This document shows positions 8,323 to 16,699 of a stretch of DNA of 64,000 nt, piece after piece. The DNA lies in assembly GCF_006716445.1 (NCBI RefSeq), contig NZ_VFPA01000003.1:1054001-1118000 (forward strand), read 5' to 3'. Positions within the stretch are counted from its first letter, which is position 1; every line of letters starts with the position of its first letter. The translations under genes and the position numbers were made by a program. The notes below the pieces were generated by a model. It was given only the letters and a program-made list of their open reading frames with translations. It was not told the origin of the DNA and did no database searches. The DNA is from Pseudonocardia kunmingensis (lineage in GTDB: Bacteria > Actinomycetota > Actinomycetes > Mycobacteriales > Pseudonocardiaceae).

Positions 8323-9663
8323 TCACGCAGACAGCGCTCGCCGGCCTCGTGAGCGAAACGCGGACACAACCAGGACGCCGGCGGCAGCGACGCTCTGCAC
8401 GCCGAGCCACGCCACCCCGGTGCCGATGATGCCCAACACGGGCATGAGGAACCAGCTAGCACCGAAGACCGCGGTAGTGATCGCGGCGGGTAGCCAGAAC
8501 AGGATGCGTCCGTCGCGGTGCACACGGGCGGCCCACACCGTCGACCACGTGATGACGTTGGGAATGGCCGACAGCGCCAGCAGCACGAGCAGCAGGCCGC
8601 CCTCGTCTGCGTACAGCGGGCCGAACAGTGACAGCACCGGGTACGCCACCACCGCACACACGAGCACGCCCGGGACGAGCAGCAGCATCGCCTTGCTGAT
8701 CATGCTGCGGCGAGCCGCCTCCAACCGGTCCGGATCGGCGGCGATGTGCGCGACCAGTGACTGACCCATGCCGTCGACGACGAGGTAGAACGCGTACGCG
8801 ATCTGCCACGTGATGCCGTACACGGCGGCCGCCTCCGGCCCGAGCCGGGCCAGCACGACGAGCGGCAGACCGAACACCGCGGCCTGAAGGAACACAGAGC
8901 CCGCGTAGTCGGCCCGGATGAACGAGGTGATGTCTCGCACCGCGAAGGGCGGCGGCACGGGGTCGGCCGCCGAACGGCGCGGGAGGACGCGCGCCAGCCA
9001 GGCGGTGGTGACCAGGACGATCAGCGCGGTCGCGCCGACCCAGGCGACGACGATCCCGCTCCTCATCCCCAGTACGGCCGCCCCACCGAGGAAGAGGATC
9101 TTCAGCACCGAGAAGACGAGGTTCTCCAGCGGCACGACGGTGGCACGTTTGATCGCCGGCAGGACGTAGTCCTGAAGCACGAACATCGTCCAGACCGGTG
9201 TGCTCACCACGAAGAACGCGAGCAGCTGGGACTCACCGTGGGACTCTCCGAACGCCGCGTGCAGCACCGGAGACCACCACGAGGAACCGAGAGCGAACAC
9301 GGCACCCGCGACGGCGGCTGCCGCGATCGCAACCGCGTAACACGCGACGACCAATCCCCTGGTGCGACCGCCCGCCACAGGGACGAAGCGCAGCATTGCG
9401 TTGCCCAGGTTGAGCTGCGCAGCCGCGCCCAGCAGCGTCATCGACGACAGGAGCGTGCTGTTCAGGCCGACGGTGGCCGGGTCGTACAGCCGAGCAGCCA
9501 GGATCCAGAACACCAAGCCGAGGCCGGACGTGAGGCCAGTGCTGAGGATGAGGGCCAGACCGTCCCGATGCTGTGGGGTCCGCCAGCCGCGGAAGAGTCC
9601 GAAGGCCCGTCGCAAGGGGGAACCGCTGTGGGAAGGGGCGGCGGACTCAGTCACGGACTTCAT
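8323..9663 (-). CDS. Polysaccharide (oligosaccharide) flippase, Wzx/MATE-like
   Basis: The 446-residue protein is almost entirely hydrophobic, with about twelve predicted membrane segments and a short basic cytoplasmic N-terminus. The pattern (GLTSGLGLVFWILAARLYDP at the start, paired helices, a basic loop near residue 235) fits the MOP superfamily, polysaccharide transporter branch. Such proteins flip lipid-linked sugars across the membrane for exopolysaccharide assembly. It is transcribed away from the asnB and beta-helix genes, which are common partners in exopolysaccharide loci. No glycosyltransferase is in the window, so the pathway here is incomplete. Confidence 0.82.
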   Translation of the reverse strand: MKSVTESAAPSHSGSPLRRAFGLFRGWRTPQHRDGLALILSTGLTSGLGLVFWILAARLYDPATVGLNSTLLSSMTLLGAAAQLNLGNAMLRFVPVAGGRTRGLVVACYAVAIAAAAVAGAVFALGSSWWSPVLHAAFGESHGESQLLAFFVVSTPVWTMFVLQDYVLPAIKRATVVPLENLVFSVLKILFLGGAAVLGMRSGIVVAWVGATALIVLVTTAWLARVLPRRSAADPVPPPFAVRDITSFIRADYAGSVFLQAAVFGLPLVVLARLGPEAAAVYGITWQIAYAFYLVVDGMGQSLVAHIAADPDRLEAARRSMISKAMLLLVPGVLVCAVVAYPVLSLFGPLYADEGGLLLVLLALSAIPNVITWSTVWAARVHRDGRILFWLPAAITTAVFGASWFLMPVLGIIGTGVAWLGVQSVAAAGVLVVSAFRSRGRRALSA

Positions 9664-10014
9664 ACCCCCCCAGTACTCAGAGTCTCAGAGCGCCAGCCGC
9701 CCGAGATGTAGACCTACTATGCAGGTACGTAGTTGAAGCGGCGCTGAGAAGAAGCGCGCGGCGATGAGGCAGCTGTCCGACGCCGCAGCCCCGGTCGAGA
9801 TGCCTGGTCCGGCTCGGCGGCGACGAGCCTGCGTCGTCGGCGATCGCCAGGTGCGCGTTCGGGAGCAGCGTCAGCCGGTGGATGTGGGCCAACTGGAAGG
9901 AGCTGGATGCAGCAGCGCTGGGGCACATCCACCCCCTGTCGCAGGGGACACCCCATGCAGATCCTGTCCGGTAGGGTCGGTTTCCGTTGCCTGTCCGGCG
10001 GGAGGAGGTGCTGG
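9664..10014. other. Divergent intergenic region, no gene recognised
   Basis: This stretch lies between the flippase start (minus strand) and the membrane protein start (plus strand) and should contain both promoters. A strong ribosome binding site (GGGAGGAGG) sits at its right end, upstream of 10015. Nothing else is recognisable. Confidence 0.4.
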
Positions 10015-10575
10015 ATGCTCCACCGGCCCAGCCCCGCACGGTCCGAGCACGCGGCCGCAGCCTTCGCCGCCGGTGCCACAGGTGCCGTCGCCGTTGTCGC
10101 CCACCTGGTGACCGGCGATGACCCAGTGCGATTCGTAACCCTCGCCATCGTCGTCGCCCTCATAGGTGTGGTGCGCGTGCGTTCCGCGGGCCAGCAGGGA
10201 CTCGTCCTCTCCTGCCTCAGCAGTGCGGTTGTCGCTCAGCCCACGTTGCACGCTGTCTCCCGACTCCTTCCCGCCGAATCCGCCGCACACGGCCCGGATC
10301 TGGGCCATGCGGCGACCGATGTCTCGATCAGTGGCGTCCACCTACTGCTCACGGCGCTCCTCGTTGCCGCACTGGTAGGAGCCGAGCAGGCGTTCCTCCT
10401 GCTCGCCGCACTGCAGCCGTTCACACGCTGGCTCCGACTACTCACGTCGTCGATCGACCCTCCGTCGCCGGTCCGAGTAGGAACCACGTGTCCGAAGGGC
10501 CTCGCCGTCTGCTGGTCTCCGGCACCACAAGTTCTACGGCGGGGACCACCGTTCCCTTCACGAGTCGCCGGCTGA
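10015..10575 (+). CDS. Small integral membrane protein of unknown function
   Basis: The ATG at 10015 is chosen because GGGAGGAGGTG lies just upstream; the frame stays open to an ATG at 9907. The 186-residue product has a helix at about residues 12-32 (AAAAFAAGATGAVAVVAHLV), one or two near 38-60 and a last one near 110-140 (LLLTALLVAALVGAEQAFLLL). The pattern, with AAH or HG residues between helices, resembles actinobacterial hypothetical proteins often encoded near copper or redox genes. The C-terminal tail is low-complexity and may be spurious. Function unknown. Confidence 0.5.
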   Translation: MLHRPSPARSEHAAAAFAAGATGAVAVVAHLVTGDDPVRFVTLAIVVALIGVVRVRSAGQQGLVLSCLSSAVVAQPTLHAVSRLLPAESAAHGPDLGHAATDVSISGVHLLLTALLVAALVGAEQAFLLLAALQPFTRWLRLLTSSIDPPSPVRVGTTCPKGLAVCWSPAPQVLRRGPPFPSRVAG

Positions 10576-10905
10576 ACCGGGACGAGCGCGGCAGGTCTTG
10601 ACGCCGCCGTGGAGTACGGCGAGCGCCACCCGACCGCGGGTGGCCAACGCGGCACTCCAGCGTAGTTGACCTTGTGCAGTTTCGCGACGGTCCTACTTCG
10701 ACTCCTCGGCCTCGACTCACGTCTCGGCGTAGCCCGCGATAACTAGCGCTCCGAGCGCTGCATCCGGCGGGCACGCCGCTTCCCTGCGATTCAACAGGCC
10801 GTCGAGCGGTCGCGATCACGCACGCCTGCGATCACGTCCAGCCGGCTCCATGCGCTGACGCCACCAACCCGAGCGGCCGCATTCACCCTCGAAGGGATTG
10901 GTCCC
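10576..10905. other. Intergenic region upstream of asnB, no gene recognised
   Basis: No frame resembles a gene. A TTGACC at about 10667 could be part of a promoter for asnB, but I see no well-spaced -10 element. The asnB start follows at 10906 after GAAGGG. Confidence 0.35.
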
Positions 10906-12828
10906 ATGTGTGGACTAGTCGGATTGCTTACCGCCGCGGCAGATGCCGCGACACATGCATCAACGATCTCCGACGCGATGAGATGTGCGTACCACCGCGG
11001 GCCCGACGAAAGCGGCACCTGGCACGACGCCGATGTTGCGTTCGGGTTCAATCGACTCTCGATCATCGATCTCGAGCACTCGCACCAGCCGCTGCGGTAC
11101 GGTCCACCTGACCAACCGGGCCGCTACACGATCGTCTTCAACGGCGAGATCTACAACTACCTCGAGTTGCGCGCCGAGCTAGCAGCACGGGACGGCGCCA
11201 CGTTCACCACCGACGGCGACACCGAGGCCGTCGTTGCTGCCTACCACTACTGGGGCGCCGCGGCCGTCGGCCGGCTGCGCGGCATGTTCGCGTTCCTGAT
11301 CTGGGACGCACAGGAGCGCGTCCTGTTCGGGGCGCGCGACCCGTTCGGGATCAAGCCGCTGTACGTCGCCACTGGTCAAGCGGGAGTGGCGTTCGCGAGC
11401 GAGAAGAAGAGCCTGCTCGAGATCGCGTCCGCGCTGGGCACGGCAGGCCCGATCACCGACCTCGACCCGGTGGCACTGCAGCACTACCTGCTCCTCCAGT
11501 ACGTCCCCGAGCCGGCCACGATGCACCGCGCCATCCGTCGGGTTGAGTCCGGAACCCACATCACCGTCCGCCCTGGCGGCCCGGTCGAGCACGAGCGCTA
11601 CTTCCGGCCGGTGTTCCGCCGCGAAAGCGGCACGCCGGCAGCTGCTGCGACTCGCATCGCCGATGTATTGCGCGACTCCGTCGCCAAGCACATGCGAGCC
11701 GACGTCACCGTGGGTGCATTCCTCTCGGGTGGCATCGACTCCACCGTGATCGCCGTGCTCGCCAAGCAGCACAACCCGGACCTGATCACGTTCACCACGG
11801 GGTTCGAGCAGACGGGGTACTCGGAGGTCGATGTCGCCGCCGAGACGGCGGCAGCGATCGGCGTCAGGCACGTGGTGCGCACCGTGACTGCGGACGAGGT
11901 GATGAACGAGTTGCCGCGGATCGTCTGGTACCTCGACGACCCGCTCGCCGACCCGGCGCTCGTGCCACTGTGGTTCCTCGCCCGCGAAGCGCGCAAGCAC
12001 GTCAAGGTCGTGCTCTCCGGGGAGGGTGCGGACGAGCTGTTCGGCGGCTACGCGATATACCGCGAGCCCCGGTCGCTCGCACCCTTCGAGAGGCTCCCAG
12101 GGGCACTGCGGAGGTTGGTCGGCCGCACTGCCACCCGCCTGCCGGACGGGATGCGCGGTAAGGATCTCCTCCGCCGTGGCGCCCTTTCGATCGAGCAACG
12201 CTACTACGGCAATGCAAGGATCTTCCGTGACGACGAGCTCGGCGGCGTGCTGCGCCAGCACGACTCACGGCTTTCGCACATCGACGTGACTGGCGGCTAC
12301 TACGAGGAGTCGACGGGTTGGGATCCCGTAGCGCGGATGCAGCACGTGGACCTCTTCACCTGGCTGCGAGGCGACATCCTCGTCAAGGCCGACAAGATGA
12401 CGATGGCAAACTCGCTTGAGCTGCGCGTGCCGTTCCTCGACCCCGAGGTGTTCGCCGTGGCCTCCGGGCTCCCGCCCGACCTAAAGCTCGCCCACGGGAC
12501 GACCAAGTACGGCCTGCGCAAAGCGCTCGACGGAATCGTCCCGCCGCACGTGCTGCATCGTCCGAAGCTCGGCTTCCCTGTCCCCATCCGGCACTGGCTG
12601 CGCGGCGAGATGTACGGCTGGGCGCGCGGCTTGGTCCGTAGCTCTCAGGCCGACCACCTCGTCGACCTCGGTCAGGTCCAGCGCCTGCTCGACCTCCACA
12701 AGGAGGGGCGCATCGATCACAGCCGTCGGATCTGGACGCTGCTCGTATTCCTGATCTGGCACGGGATCTTCGTCGAGAACCGGATCCAGCCGGACATCCC
12801 CAATCCCTGCCCTCCGGTCCTCGTGTGA
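10906..12828 (+). CDS. asnB: Asparagine synthetase (glutamine-hydrolysing)
   Basis: The 640-residue protein begins MCGLVG, placing the catalytic Cys2 of the N-terminal glutamine amidohydrolase domain (about 1-200; RGPDESG and FNGEIYNY motifs present). The synthetase domain follows with the PP-loop SGGIDST near residue 277 and SGEGADELFGGY near 372. The enzyme adenylates an aspartate-like carboxylate and amidates it with ammonia from glutamine. Its length and the WGIFVENRIQP-type tail fit the AsnB subgroup found in secondary metabolite and exopolysaccharide loci, where the true substrate may be another carboxylate. It overlaps the next gene's upstream region and the two are probably co-transcribed. 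Confidence 0.95.
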   Translation: MCGLVGLLTAAADAATHASTISDAMRCAYHRGPDESGTWHDADVAFGFNRLSIIDLEHSHQPLRYGPPDQPGRYTIVFNGEIYNYLELRAELAARDGATFTTDGDTEAVVAAYHYWGAAAVGRLRGMFAFLIWDAQERVLFGARDPFGIKPLYVATGQAGVAFASEKKSLLEIASALGTAGPITDLDPVALQHYLLLQYVPEPATMHRAIRRVESGTHITVRPGGPVEHERYFRPVFRRESGTPAAAATRIADVLRDSVAKHMRADVTVGAFLSGGIDSTVIAVLAKQHNPDLITFTTGFEQTGYSEVDVAAETAAAIGVRHVVRTVTADEVMNELPRIVWYLDDPLADPALVPLWFLAREARKHVKVVLSGEGADELFGGYAIYREPRSLAPFERLPGALRRLVGRTATRLPDGMRGKDLLRRGALSIEQRYYGNARIFRDDELGGVLRQHDSRLSHIDVTGGYYEESTGWDPVARMQHVDLFTWLRGDILVKADKMTMANSLELRVPFLDPEVFAVASGLPPDLKLAHGTTKYGLRKALDGIVPPHVLHRPKLGFPVPIRHWLRGEMYGWARGLVRSSQADHLVDLGQVQRLLDLHKEGRIDHSRRIWTLLVFLIWHGIFVENRIQPDIPNPCPPVLV

Positions 12829-12851
12829 ACGAGCAATTCGAACGGGAGATC

Positions 12852-14213
12852 ATGAAATCTCGATATACGGGCGCATCCGTCCCCGGCGCGCTTCGTGGGG
12901 CGACCCTCATCGCTCTGGCAGTCGCCCTCTCCCTCGCGGCCGCCGCCTGCTCGGCCCCCGCCCCAGAGCCACTCGCCCGACGCGAGGTCGCTACCGCCGA
13001 CCCCGTCGACCCAGCGCGGCCGTGCAGTCGGCAGGGGCCTGCGCAAGGGCCGGCAGATACTGCACCCTCCGGCGTCGCCGCCCGATTCGACCGCGCGACA
13101 AACACCATCGAACTCGTCGCCGGGGATGATGCGACGCTCCCGGCGGTGGCCGAAGCCGTACGGGACCCGGCCGCACTCCGCGAGGTCGCCCCGGGCGAGT
13201 GGCTGCTCGACGCCGACCTCGTCATCATGCCGGGAGCAACCCTATTGATCACCGCTCCGACCGTGAGATGGCTCAGGTTGTCTAGCGAGGGTAGTCGTAC
13301 CGCATCCCTCAAAGCACTCGGTGGATCTCTCAACATCAACGGCAGCTGCATCACCTCCTGGGACATGGCACAAAGCCGCGCCGACACCGAGTACACCGAC
13401 GGTCGGGGCTACCTGCTCGCGCGCGACGGTGGGCAGATGACGATCGACCGCGCCGAGCTGCGCTTCCTCGGTAGCGCAGAGGTTGAATCCTACGGGCTGT
13501 CGTGGCGCACCGACGGAACCAGCGGAACGATCGCCAACAGCGTCGTGTCTCACAACTACTTCGGCCTCTACAGCTACGAGGTCAGCGGCCTGGTCGTGGC
13601 GGACAACGAGTTCCACGACAACGTGCTGTACGGCGTCGACCCCCACACCGGATCACGCAACCTGGTCATCGAGCGCAACACCGTCTACAACAACGGTAAG
13701 CATGGGATCATCCTCGCCGAGGACGTCACGGACAGCGTGGTCCGCAACAACGTCGTCTACGCGAACAAGCACCACGGGATCGTGCTCTACCTGCGATCGG
13801 ATCGAAACCTGATCGAGAACAACGATTCGCTCGGCAACGCCGCACAAGGAATCAACATCAACGAGTCCTCCGACAACACGGTCCGCAGCAACCGCGTCTA
13901 CGACAACGACGAGTCCGGGATCGGGGTCGGGCAGACCGCGCAGGGCAACGTCGTGGAGCGCAACCAGATCCGAGGCAACCAGCAAGACGGCATCCGGCTG
14001 GTCAGCGAGTCGATGCGGACGGCCGTTCGCGACAACGTCATCGGCGAGAACGAGAGATACGGCATCTACGTCGACGTGGACGGCGGTGTCGACATCGCCG
14101 ACAACACGATCTTCGGTAGCCGCGCAGGGGTCATGCTCAAGGGCTCGCCGCTGGACCCCTCCGGCGACAACGAGGTCTTCGGCAACCGCGAGGGCGACGT
14201 GCTGAGCGACTGA
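12852..14213 (+). CDS. Lipoprotein with right-handed parallel beta-helix (NosD/epimerase-like)
   Basis: The 453-residue product starts at ATG 12852 (a GTG at 12825 overlapping the asnB stop is an alternative). It carries a lipoprotein signal peptide with lipobox AAAC near residue 32. From about residue 200 it consists of repeated N-x-V and D-N-x-I turns (NNYFGLYSYEVSG, NVVYANKHHGIVLY, NNDSLGNAAQGI and similar), the signature of a right-handed parallel beta-helix of the NosD/AlgG class. Such proteins bind or modify polysaccharides (C5-epimerases, lyases). Its place after asnB and near a flippase gene suggests a role in exopolysaccharide modification at the cell surface. The substrate is unknown. 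Confidence 0.85.
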   Translation: MKSRYTGASVPGALRGATLIALAVALSLAAAACSAPAPEPLARREVATADPVDPARPCSRQGPAQGPADTAPSGVAARFDRATNTIELVAGDDATLPAVAEAVRDPAALREVAPGEWLLDADLVIMPGATLLITAPTVRWLRLSSEGSRTASLKALGGSLNINGSCITSWDMAQSRADTEYTDGRGYLLARDGGQMTIDRAELRFLGSAEVESYGLSWRTDGTSGTIANSVVSHNYFGLYSYEVSGLVVADNEFHDNVLYGVDPHTGSRNLVIERNTVYNNGKHGIILAEDVTDSVVRNNVVYANKHHGIVLYLRSDRNLIENNDSLGNAAQGININESSDNTVRSNRVYDNDESGIGVGQTAQGNVVERNQIRGNQQDGIRLVSESMRTAVRDNVIGENERYGIYVDVDGGVDIADNTIFGSRAGVMLKGSPLDPSGDNEVFGNREGDVLSD

Positions 14214-14812
14214 CGCAGAGGGCCTTGACGTTCGGACCGGAAGACACGGGATCGACTGTGCGGTGGCAACGAAGAGGTCGAGCGCAACTTCCCGTCGAGC
14301 CGGACGCAGCGCTGATCTCGTCGGCGGCGGCGTGCGCGCTGGTTGGAGGTGCGACATATTAGGGGACGGAAGGCGGGCGCAGCCACTTGCACACGTGCAC
14401 TCAGGCGCGCTCGACTTGATGCGCGACCTGATCGCTGGTTGTGGCCTCAGGCCCCAGCTTCAGGAGGGGCCGTGGACCGTACGGCGCGATATGGCAGGCC
14501 GAGCCCACGCAACAAGACGCCGTCGGGGACGACGGTGGCCGCCCACCGGGTGTACGGCACCCTGTCGCCGTGCGCGTTCGGCATCCTGCCCCGTCCAGCC
14601 CGCGGTCTTGATGCCGCACCAGACGACGAATCGCCCGCTCGTCTCTTCCGTCCCGTCCGCTGGGCGCGTAAACGACACCGCTGTTGTTTAGTGACGTGCT
14701 GAGACCACTTCGATACTGCTTTACTCTCACTCGGCGTCCACGCACCGCGGCCGTGGCGTCACCGGCAGCGACACCCGGACGAGAGCCGCGCTCCCCCGAG
14801 AGTTGATCTTTG
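14214..14812. other. Intergenic region upstream of the Gabija locus, no gene recognised
   Basis: Open frames on both strands lack domains. A minus-strand piece (FVVWCGIKTAGWTGQDAER, near 14590-14650) looks protein-like but is isolated. The AT-richer stretch around 14690-14740 probably holds the promoter of the gajA-like gene. Confidence 0.35.
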
Positions 14813-16699
14813 ATGCGGATCCGGCGGCTGACCGTCACGCGGTACCGGGGCCTTGAGCAGCTGGTGCTGCATCCCGGCCTATGCACGGTGCTGATCGGCC
14901 CGAGCAACACAGGCAAGTCCACCGTGCTCGAGGCCCTCGACCTTCTGCTGCACGACGGCGTCGGCCGGGGCCGTCAGCCGTTGTCCGAGCTGGACTACTA
15001 CGCCCGGGACATCCAAGACGGTTTCGAGATCGAGGCCGTGCTGGCCAACCTGCCGGCAGATGTCTCGGCCGATGTGATCGATCATCTGGAGGGGTGGCGC
15101 GACCACGACAAGGCGGTCGTGTCCGAACCTGGCGGTGACGGCGTGGAGCCGATCATCCGGGTCCGGGTCACCGGCTCCTCAGAGTTCGATCTCGAGCACA
15201 CCTTCGCCAAGACCGAGTCCAACGGCGCACGGTTCGGGATCGGGTTGCGCCGCCGGGTCGGCTGGTTCTACGACGGTCGCAGCCGCGACCCCGCCCGCGA
15301 GCTGGCCTTCTACCAGGGCGGAGCGCTGGATCGCCTGTTCGAGAAAGCGGAGCTGACCGAACCCGTCGACACGCTCCGCTCCGCTCTGCGCGGGGGCGCG
15401 GACGCGTTCAACTCCCACAGAGCCGTCAAGCCCGTCCTGCAGCAGCTCGGCGGCGACCTGCGCGACTGGGGCCTTGGCCACGACAAGGACCACCCCCTCT
15501 TCGAGATCGGCGCACTGTCGCACCGCGAGCTCCTGCAGACCCTGCGGCTTGCCATCCCGGGCGCGGACGGGGTGACGATCCCGCTCCTCCGGCAAGGACG
15601 GGGCGCCCAGCGGCTGCTGCTGGTGACCGTGCTACTCCGACTTTCCCGCAAGGCAGGGCTGGAGCCGATCGTCGCGTTGGACGAGCCCGAACAGGCACTC
15701 GAGCCGCTACGTCAAGCCCAGCTGGTGGAGATGCTGCACGACATCCCGGACACCGGCGGGCAGCTGTTCCTCACCACCCACTCCCCCGACATCATCCGCG
15801 GCTTCACCCCCGAAGACGTCGTCATCCTCAGCGAAGATCGACGACCGGCGAAGGCACTGCGAGACATGTCCGCGCAGGCAAAGCAGGGCTACGAACGCCG
15901 GCTGGACGGGCCCGCCGCGCGCGGCCTGTTCGCGCCGATCCCGCTGCTGGTGGAGGGCCCGAGCGACGTACCGGTGCTGCAGACCTTCTGGGCCGCGATG
16001 GCCAAAACCGGCGAAGTGAAGTCGATGAACTCCCTCGGCATCGACCTGATCAACTGTGAGGGCGTGGGCAACCAGCCACAGATCGCCCGCGTCTTGAACG
16101 AGAGCGGCAAGCAGGTTGTCGTGCTCGCCGAGCAGGACCGCCCGGACGAACTGGCCACCCACCGCTCGGAGGGCTATTGCGCCGCCCTGATCGTGCACGA
16201 CCCGCATGAGGGGCGGCAGAACCTCGAGGAGTCCCTCGCCACCGGCGCGCCGCTCACGGCGCTGGCAGCCGCACTCAAGGCGCTCGCCGAGGATCGTGGC
16301 TACGACTGGACCTCCCAGCACGGCGATCTGAAGGCCCGCCGCAACAGCCTTCCCGAGGACGCCCAGGCTGCGACCGAGGCTGCCACGACCATCGAGGAGT
16401 TCCTCGCCGCGATGCCCGAGCCTCAGGCGCGCGCCCTCGTCGCGAAGACCCTCGCCCCGAAGGGCAAAAAGACGATCACGCCGTTCGAGATGAAGGGCGC
16501 CCGCCAGGGTCGGGTCTTCGCCGAGGCGCTCGTCAAGACCGCCGGGGTACCACACGCCTTCAGAGCGGCGTTCATGGAACTCCAGGCCTGGATCCGCGCC
16601 GGGTGCCAACCGCACGGCCACGAGATCACCCTCACCGCCCCCGTCCCTGTCGCAGACCCTCACTCCAACTCCGCGGCGCCCCCTCAGGGATCGGCGTGA
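14813..16699 (+). CDS. gajA: GajA-like OLD-family ATPase/TOPRIM nuclease (Gabija)
   Basis: The 628-residue protein starts at ATG 14813. The N-terminal ABC-type ATPase has Walker A GPSNTGKST at residues 29-37 and Walker B IVALDEPEQALEP near 285-296, with a TTHSPDII switch motif after it. A C-terminal TOPRIM domain starts at LLVEGPSDVPVL (about 378-389), providing the metal-binding Glu. The second acidic motif is probably VLAEQDRPDE (about 436-445), which departs from the common DxD. This is the architecture of OLD nucleases and GajA. The next gene is a UvrD-like helicase overlapping by four bases, which is the diagnostic Gabija arrangement. In characterised Gabija systems GajA is a sequence-specific DNA nickase inhibited by nucleotides. 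It is slightly longer than the Bacillus protein. Confidence 0.85.
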   Translation: MRIRRLTVTRYRGLEQLVLHPGLCTVLIGPSNTGKSTVLEALDLLLHDGVGRGRQPLSELDYYARDIQDGFEIEAVLANLPADVSADVIDHLEGWRDHDKAVVSEPGGDGVEPIIRVRVTGSSEFDLEHTFAKTESNGARFGIGLRRRVGWFYDGRSRDPARELAFYQGGALDRLFEKAELTEPVDTLRSALRGGADAFNSHRAVKPVLQQLGGDLRDWGLGHDKDHPLFEIGALSHRELLQTLRLAIPGADGVTIPLLRQGRGAQRLLLVTVLLRLSRKAGLEPIVALDEPEQALEPLRQAQLVEMLHDIPDTGGQLFLTTHSPDIIRGFTPEDVVILSEDRRPAKALRDMSAQAKQGYERRLDGPAARGLFAPIPLLVEGPSDVPVLQTFWAAMAKTGEVKSMNSLGIDLINCEGVGNQPQIARVLNESGKQVVVLAEQDRPDELATHRSEGYCAALIVHDPHEGRQNLEESLATGAPLTALAAALKALAEDRGYDWTSQHGDLKARRNSLPEDAQAATEAATTIEEFLAAMPEPQARALVAKTLAPKGKKTITPFEMKGARQGRVFAEALVKTAGVPHAFRAAFMELQAWIRAGCQPHGHEITLTAPVPVADPHSNSAAPPQGSA

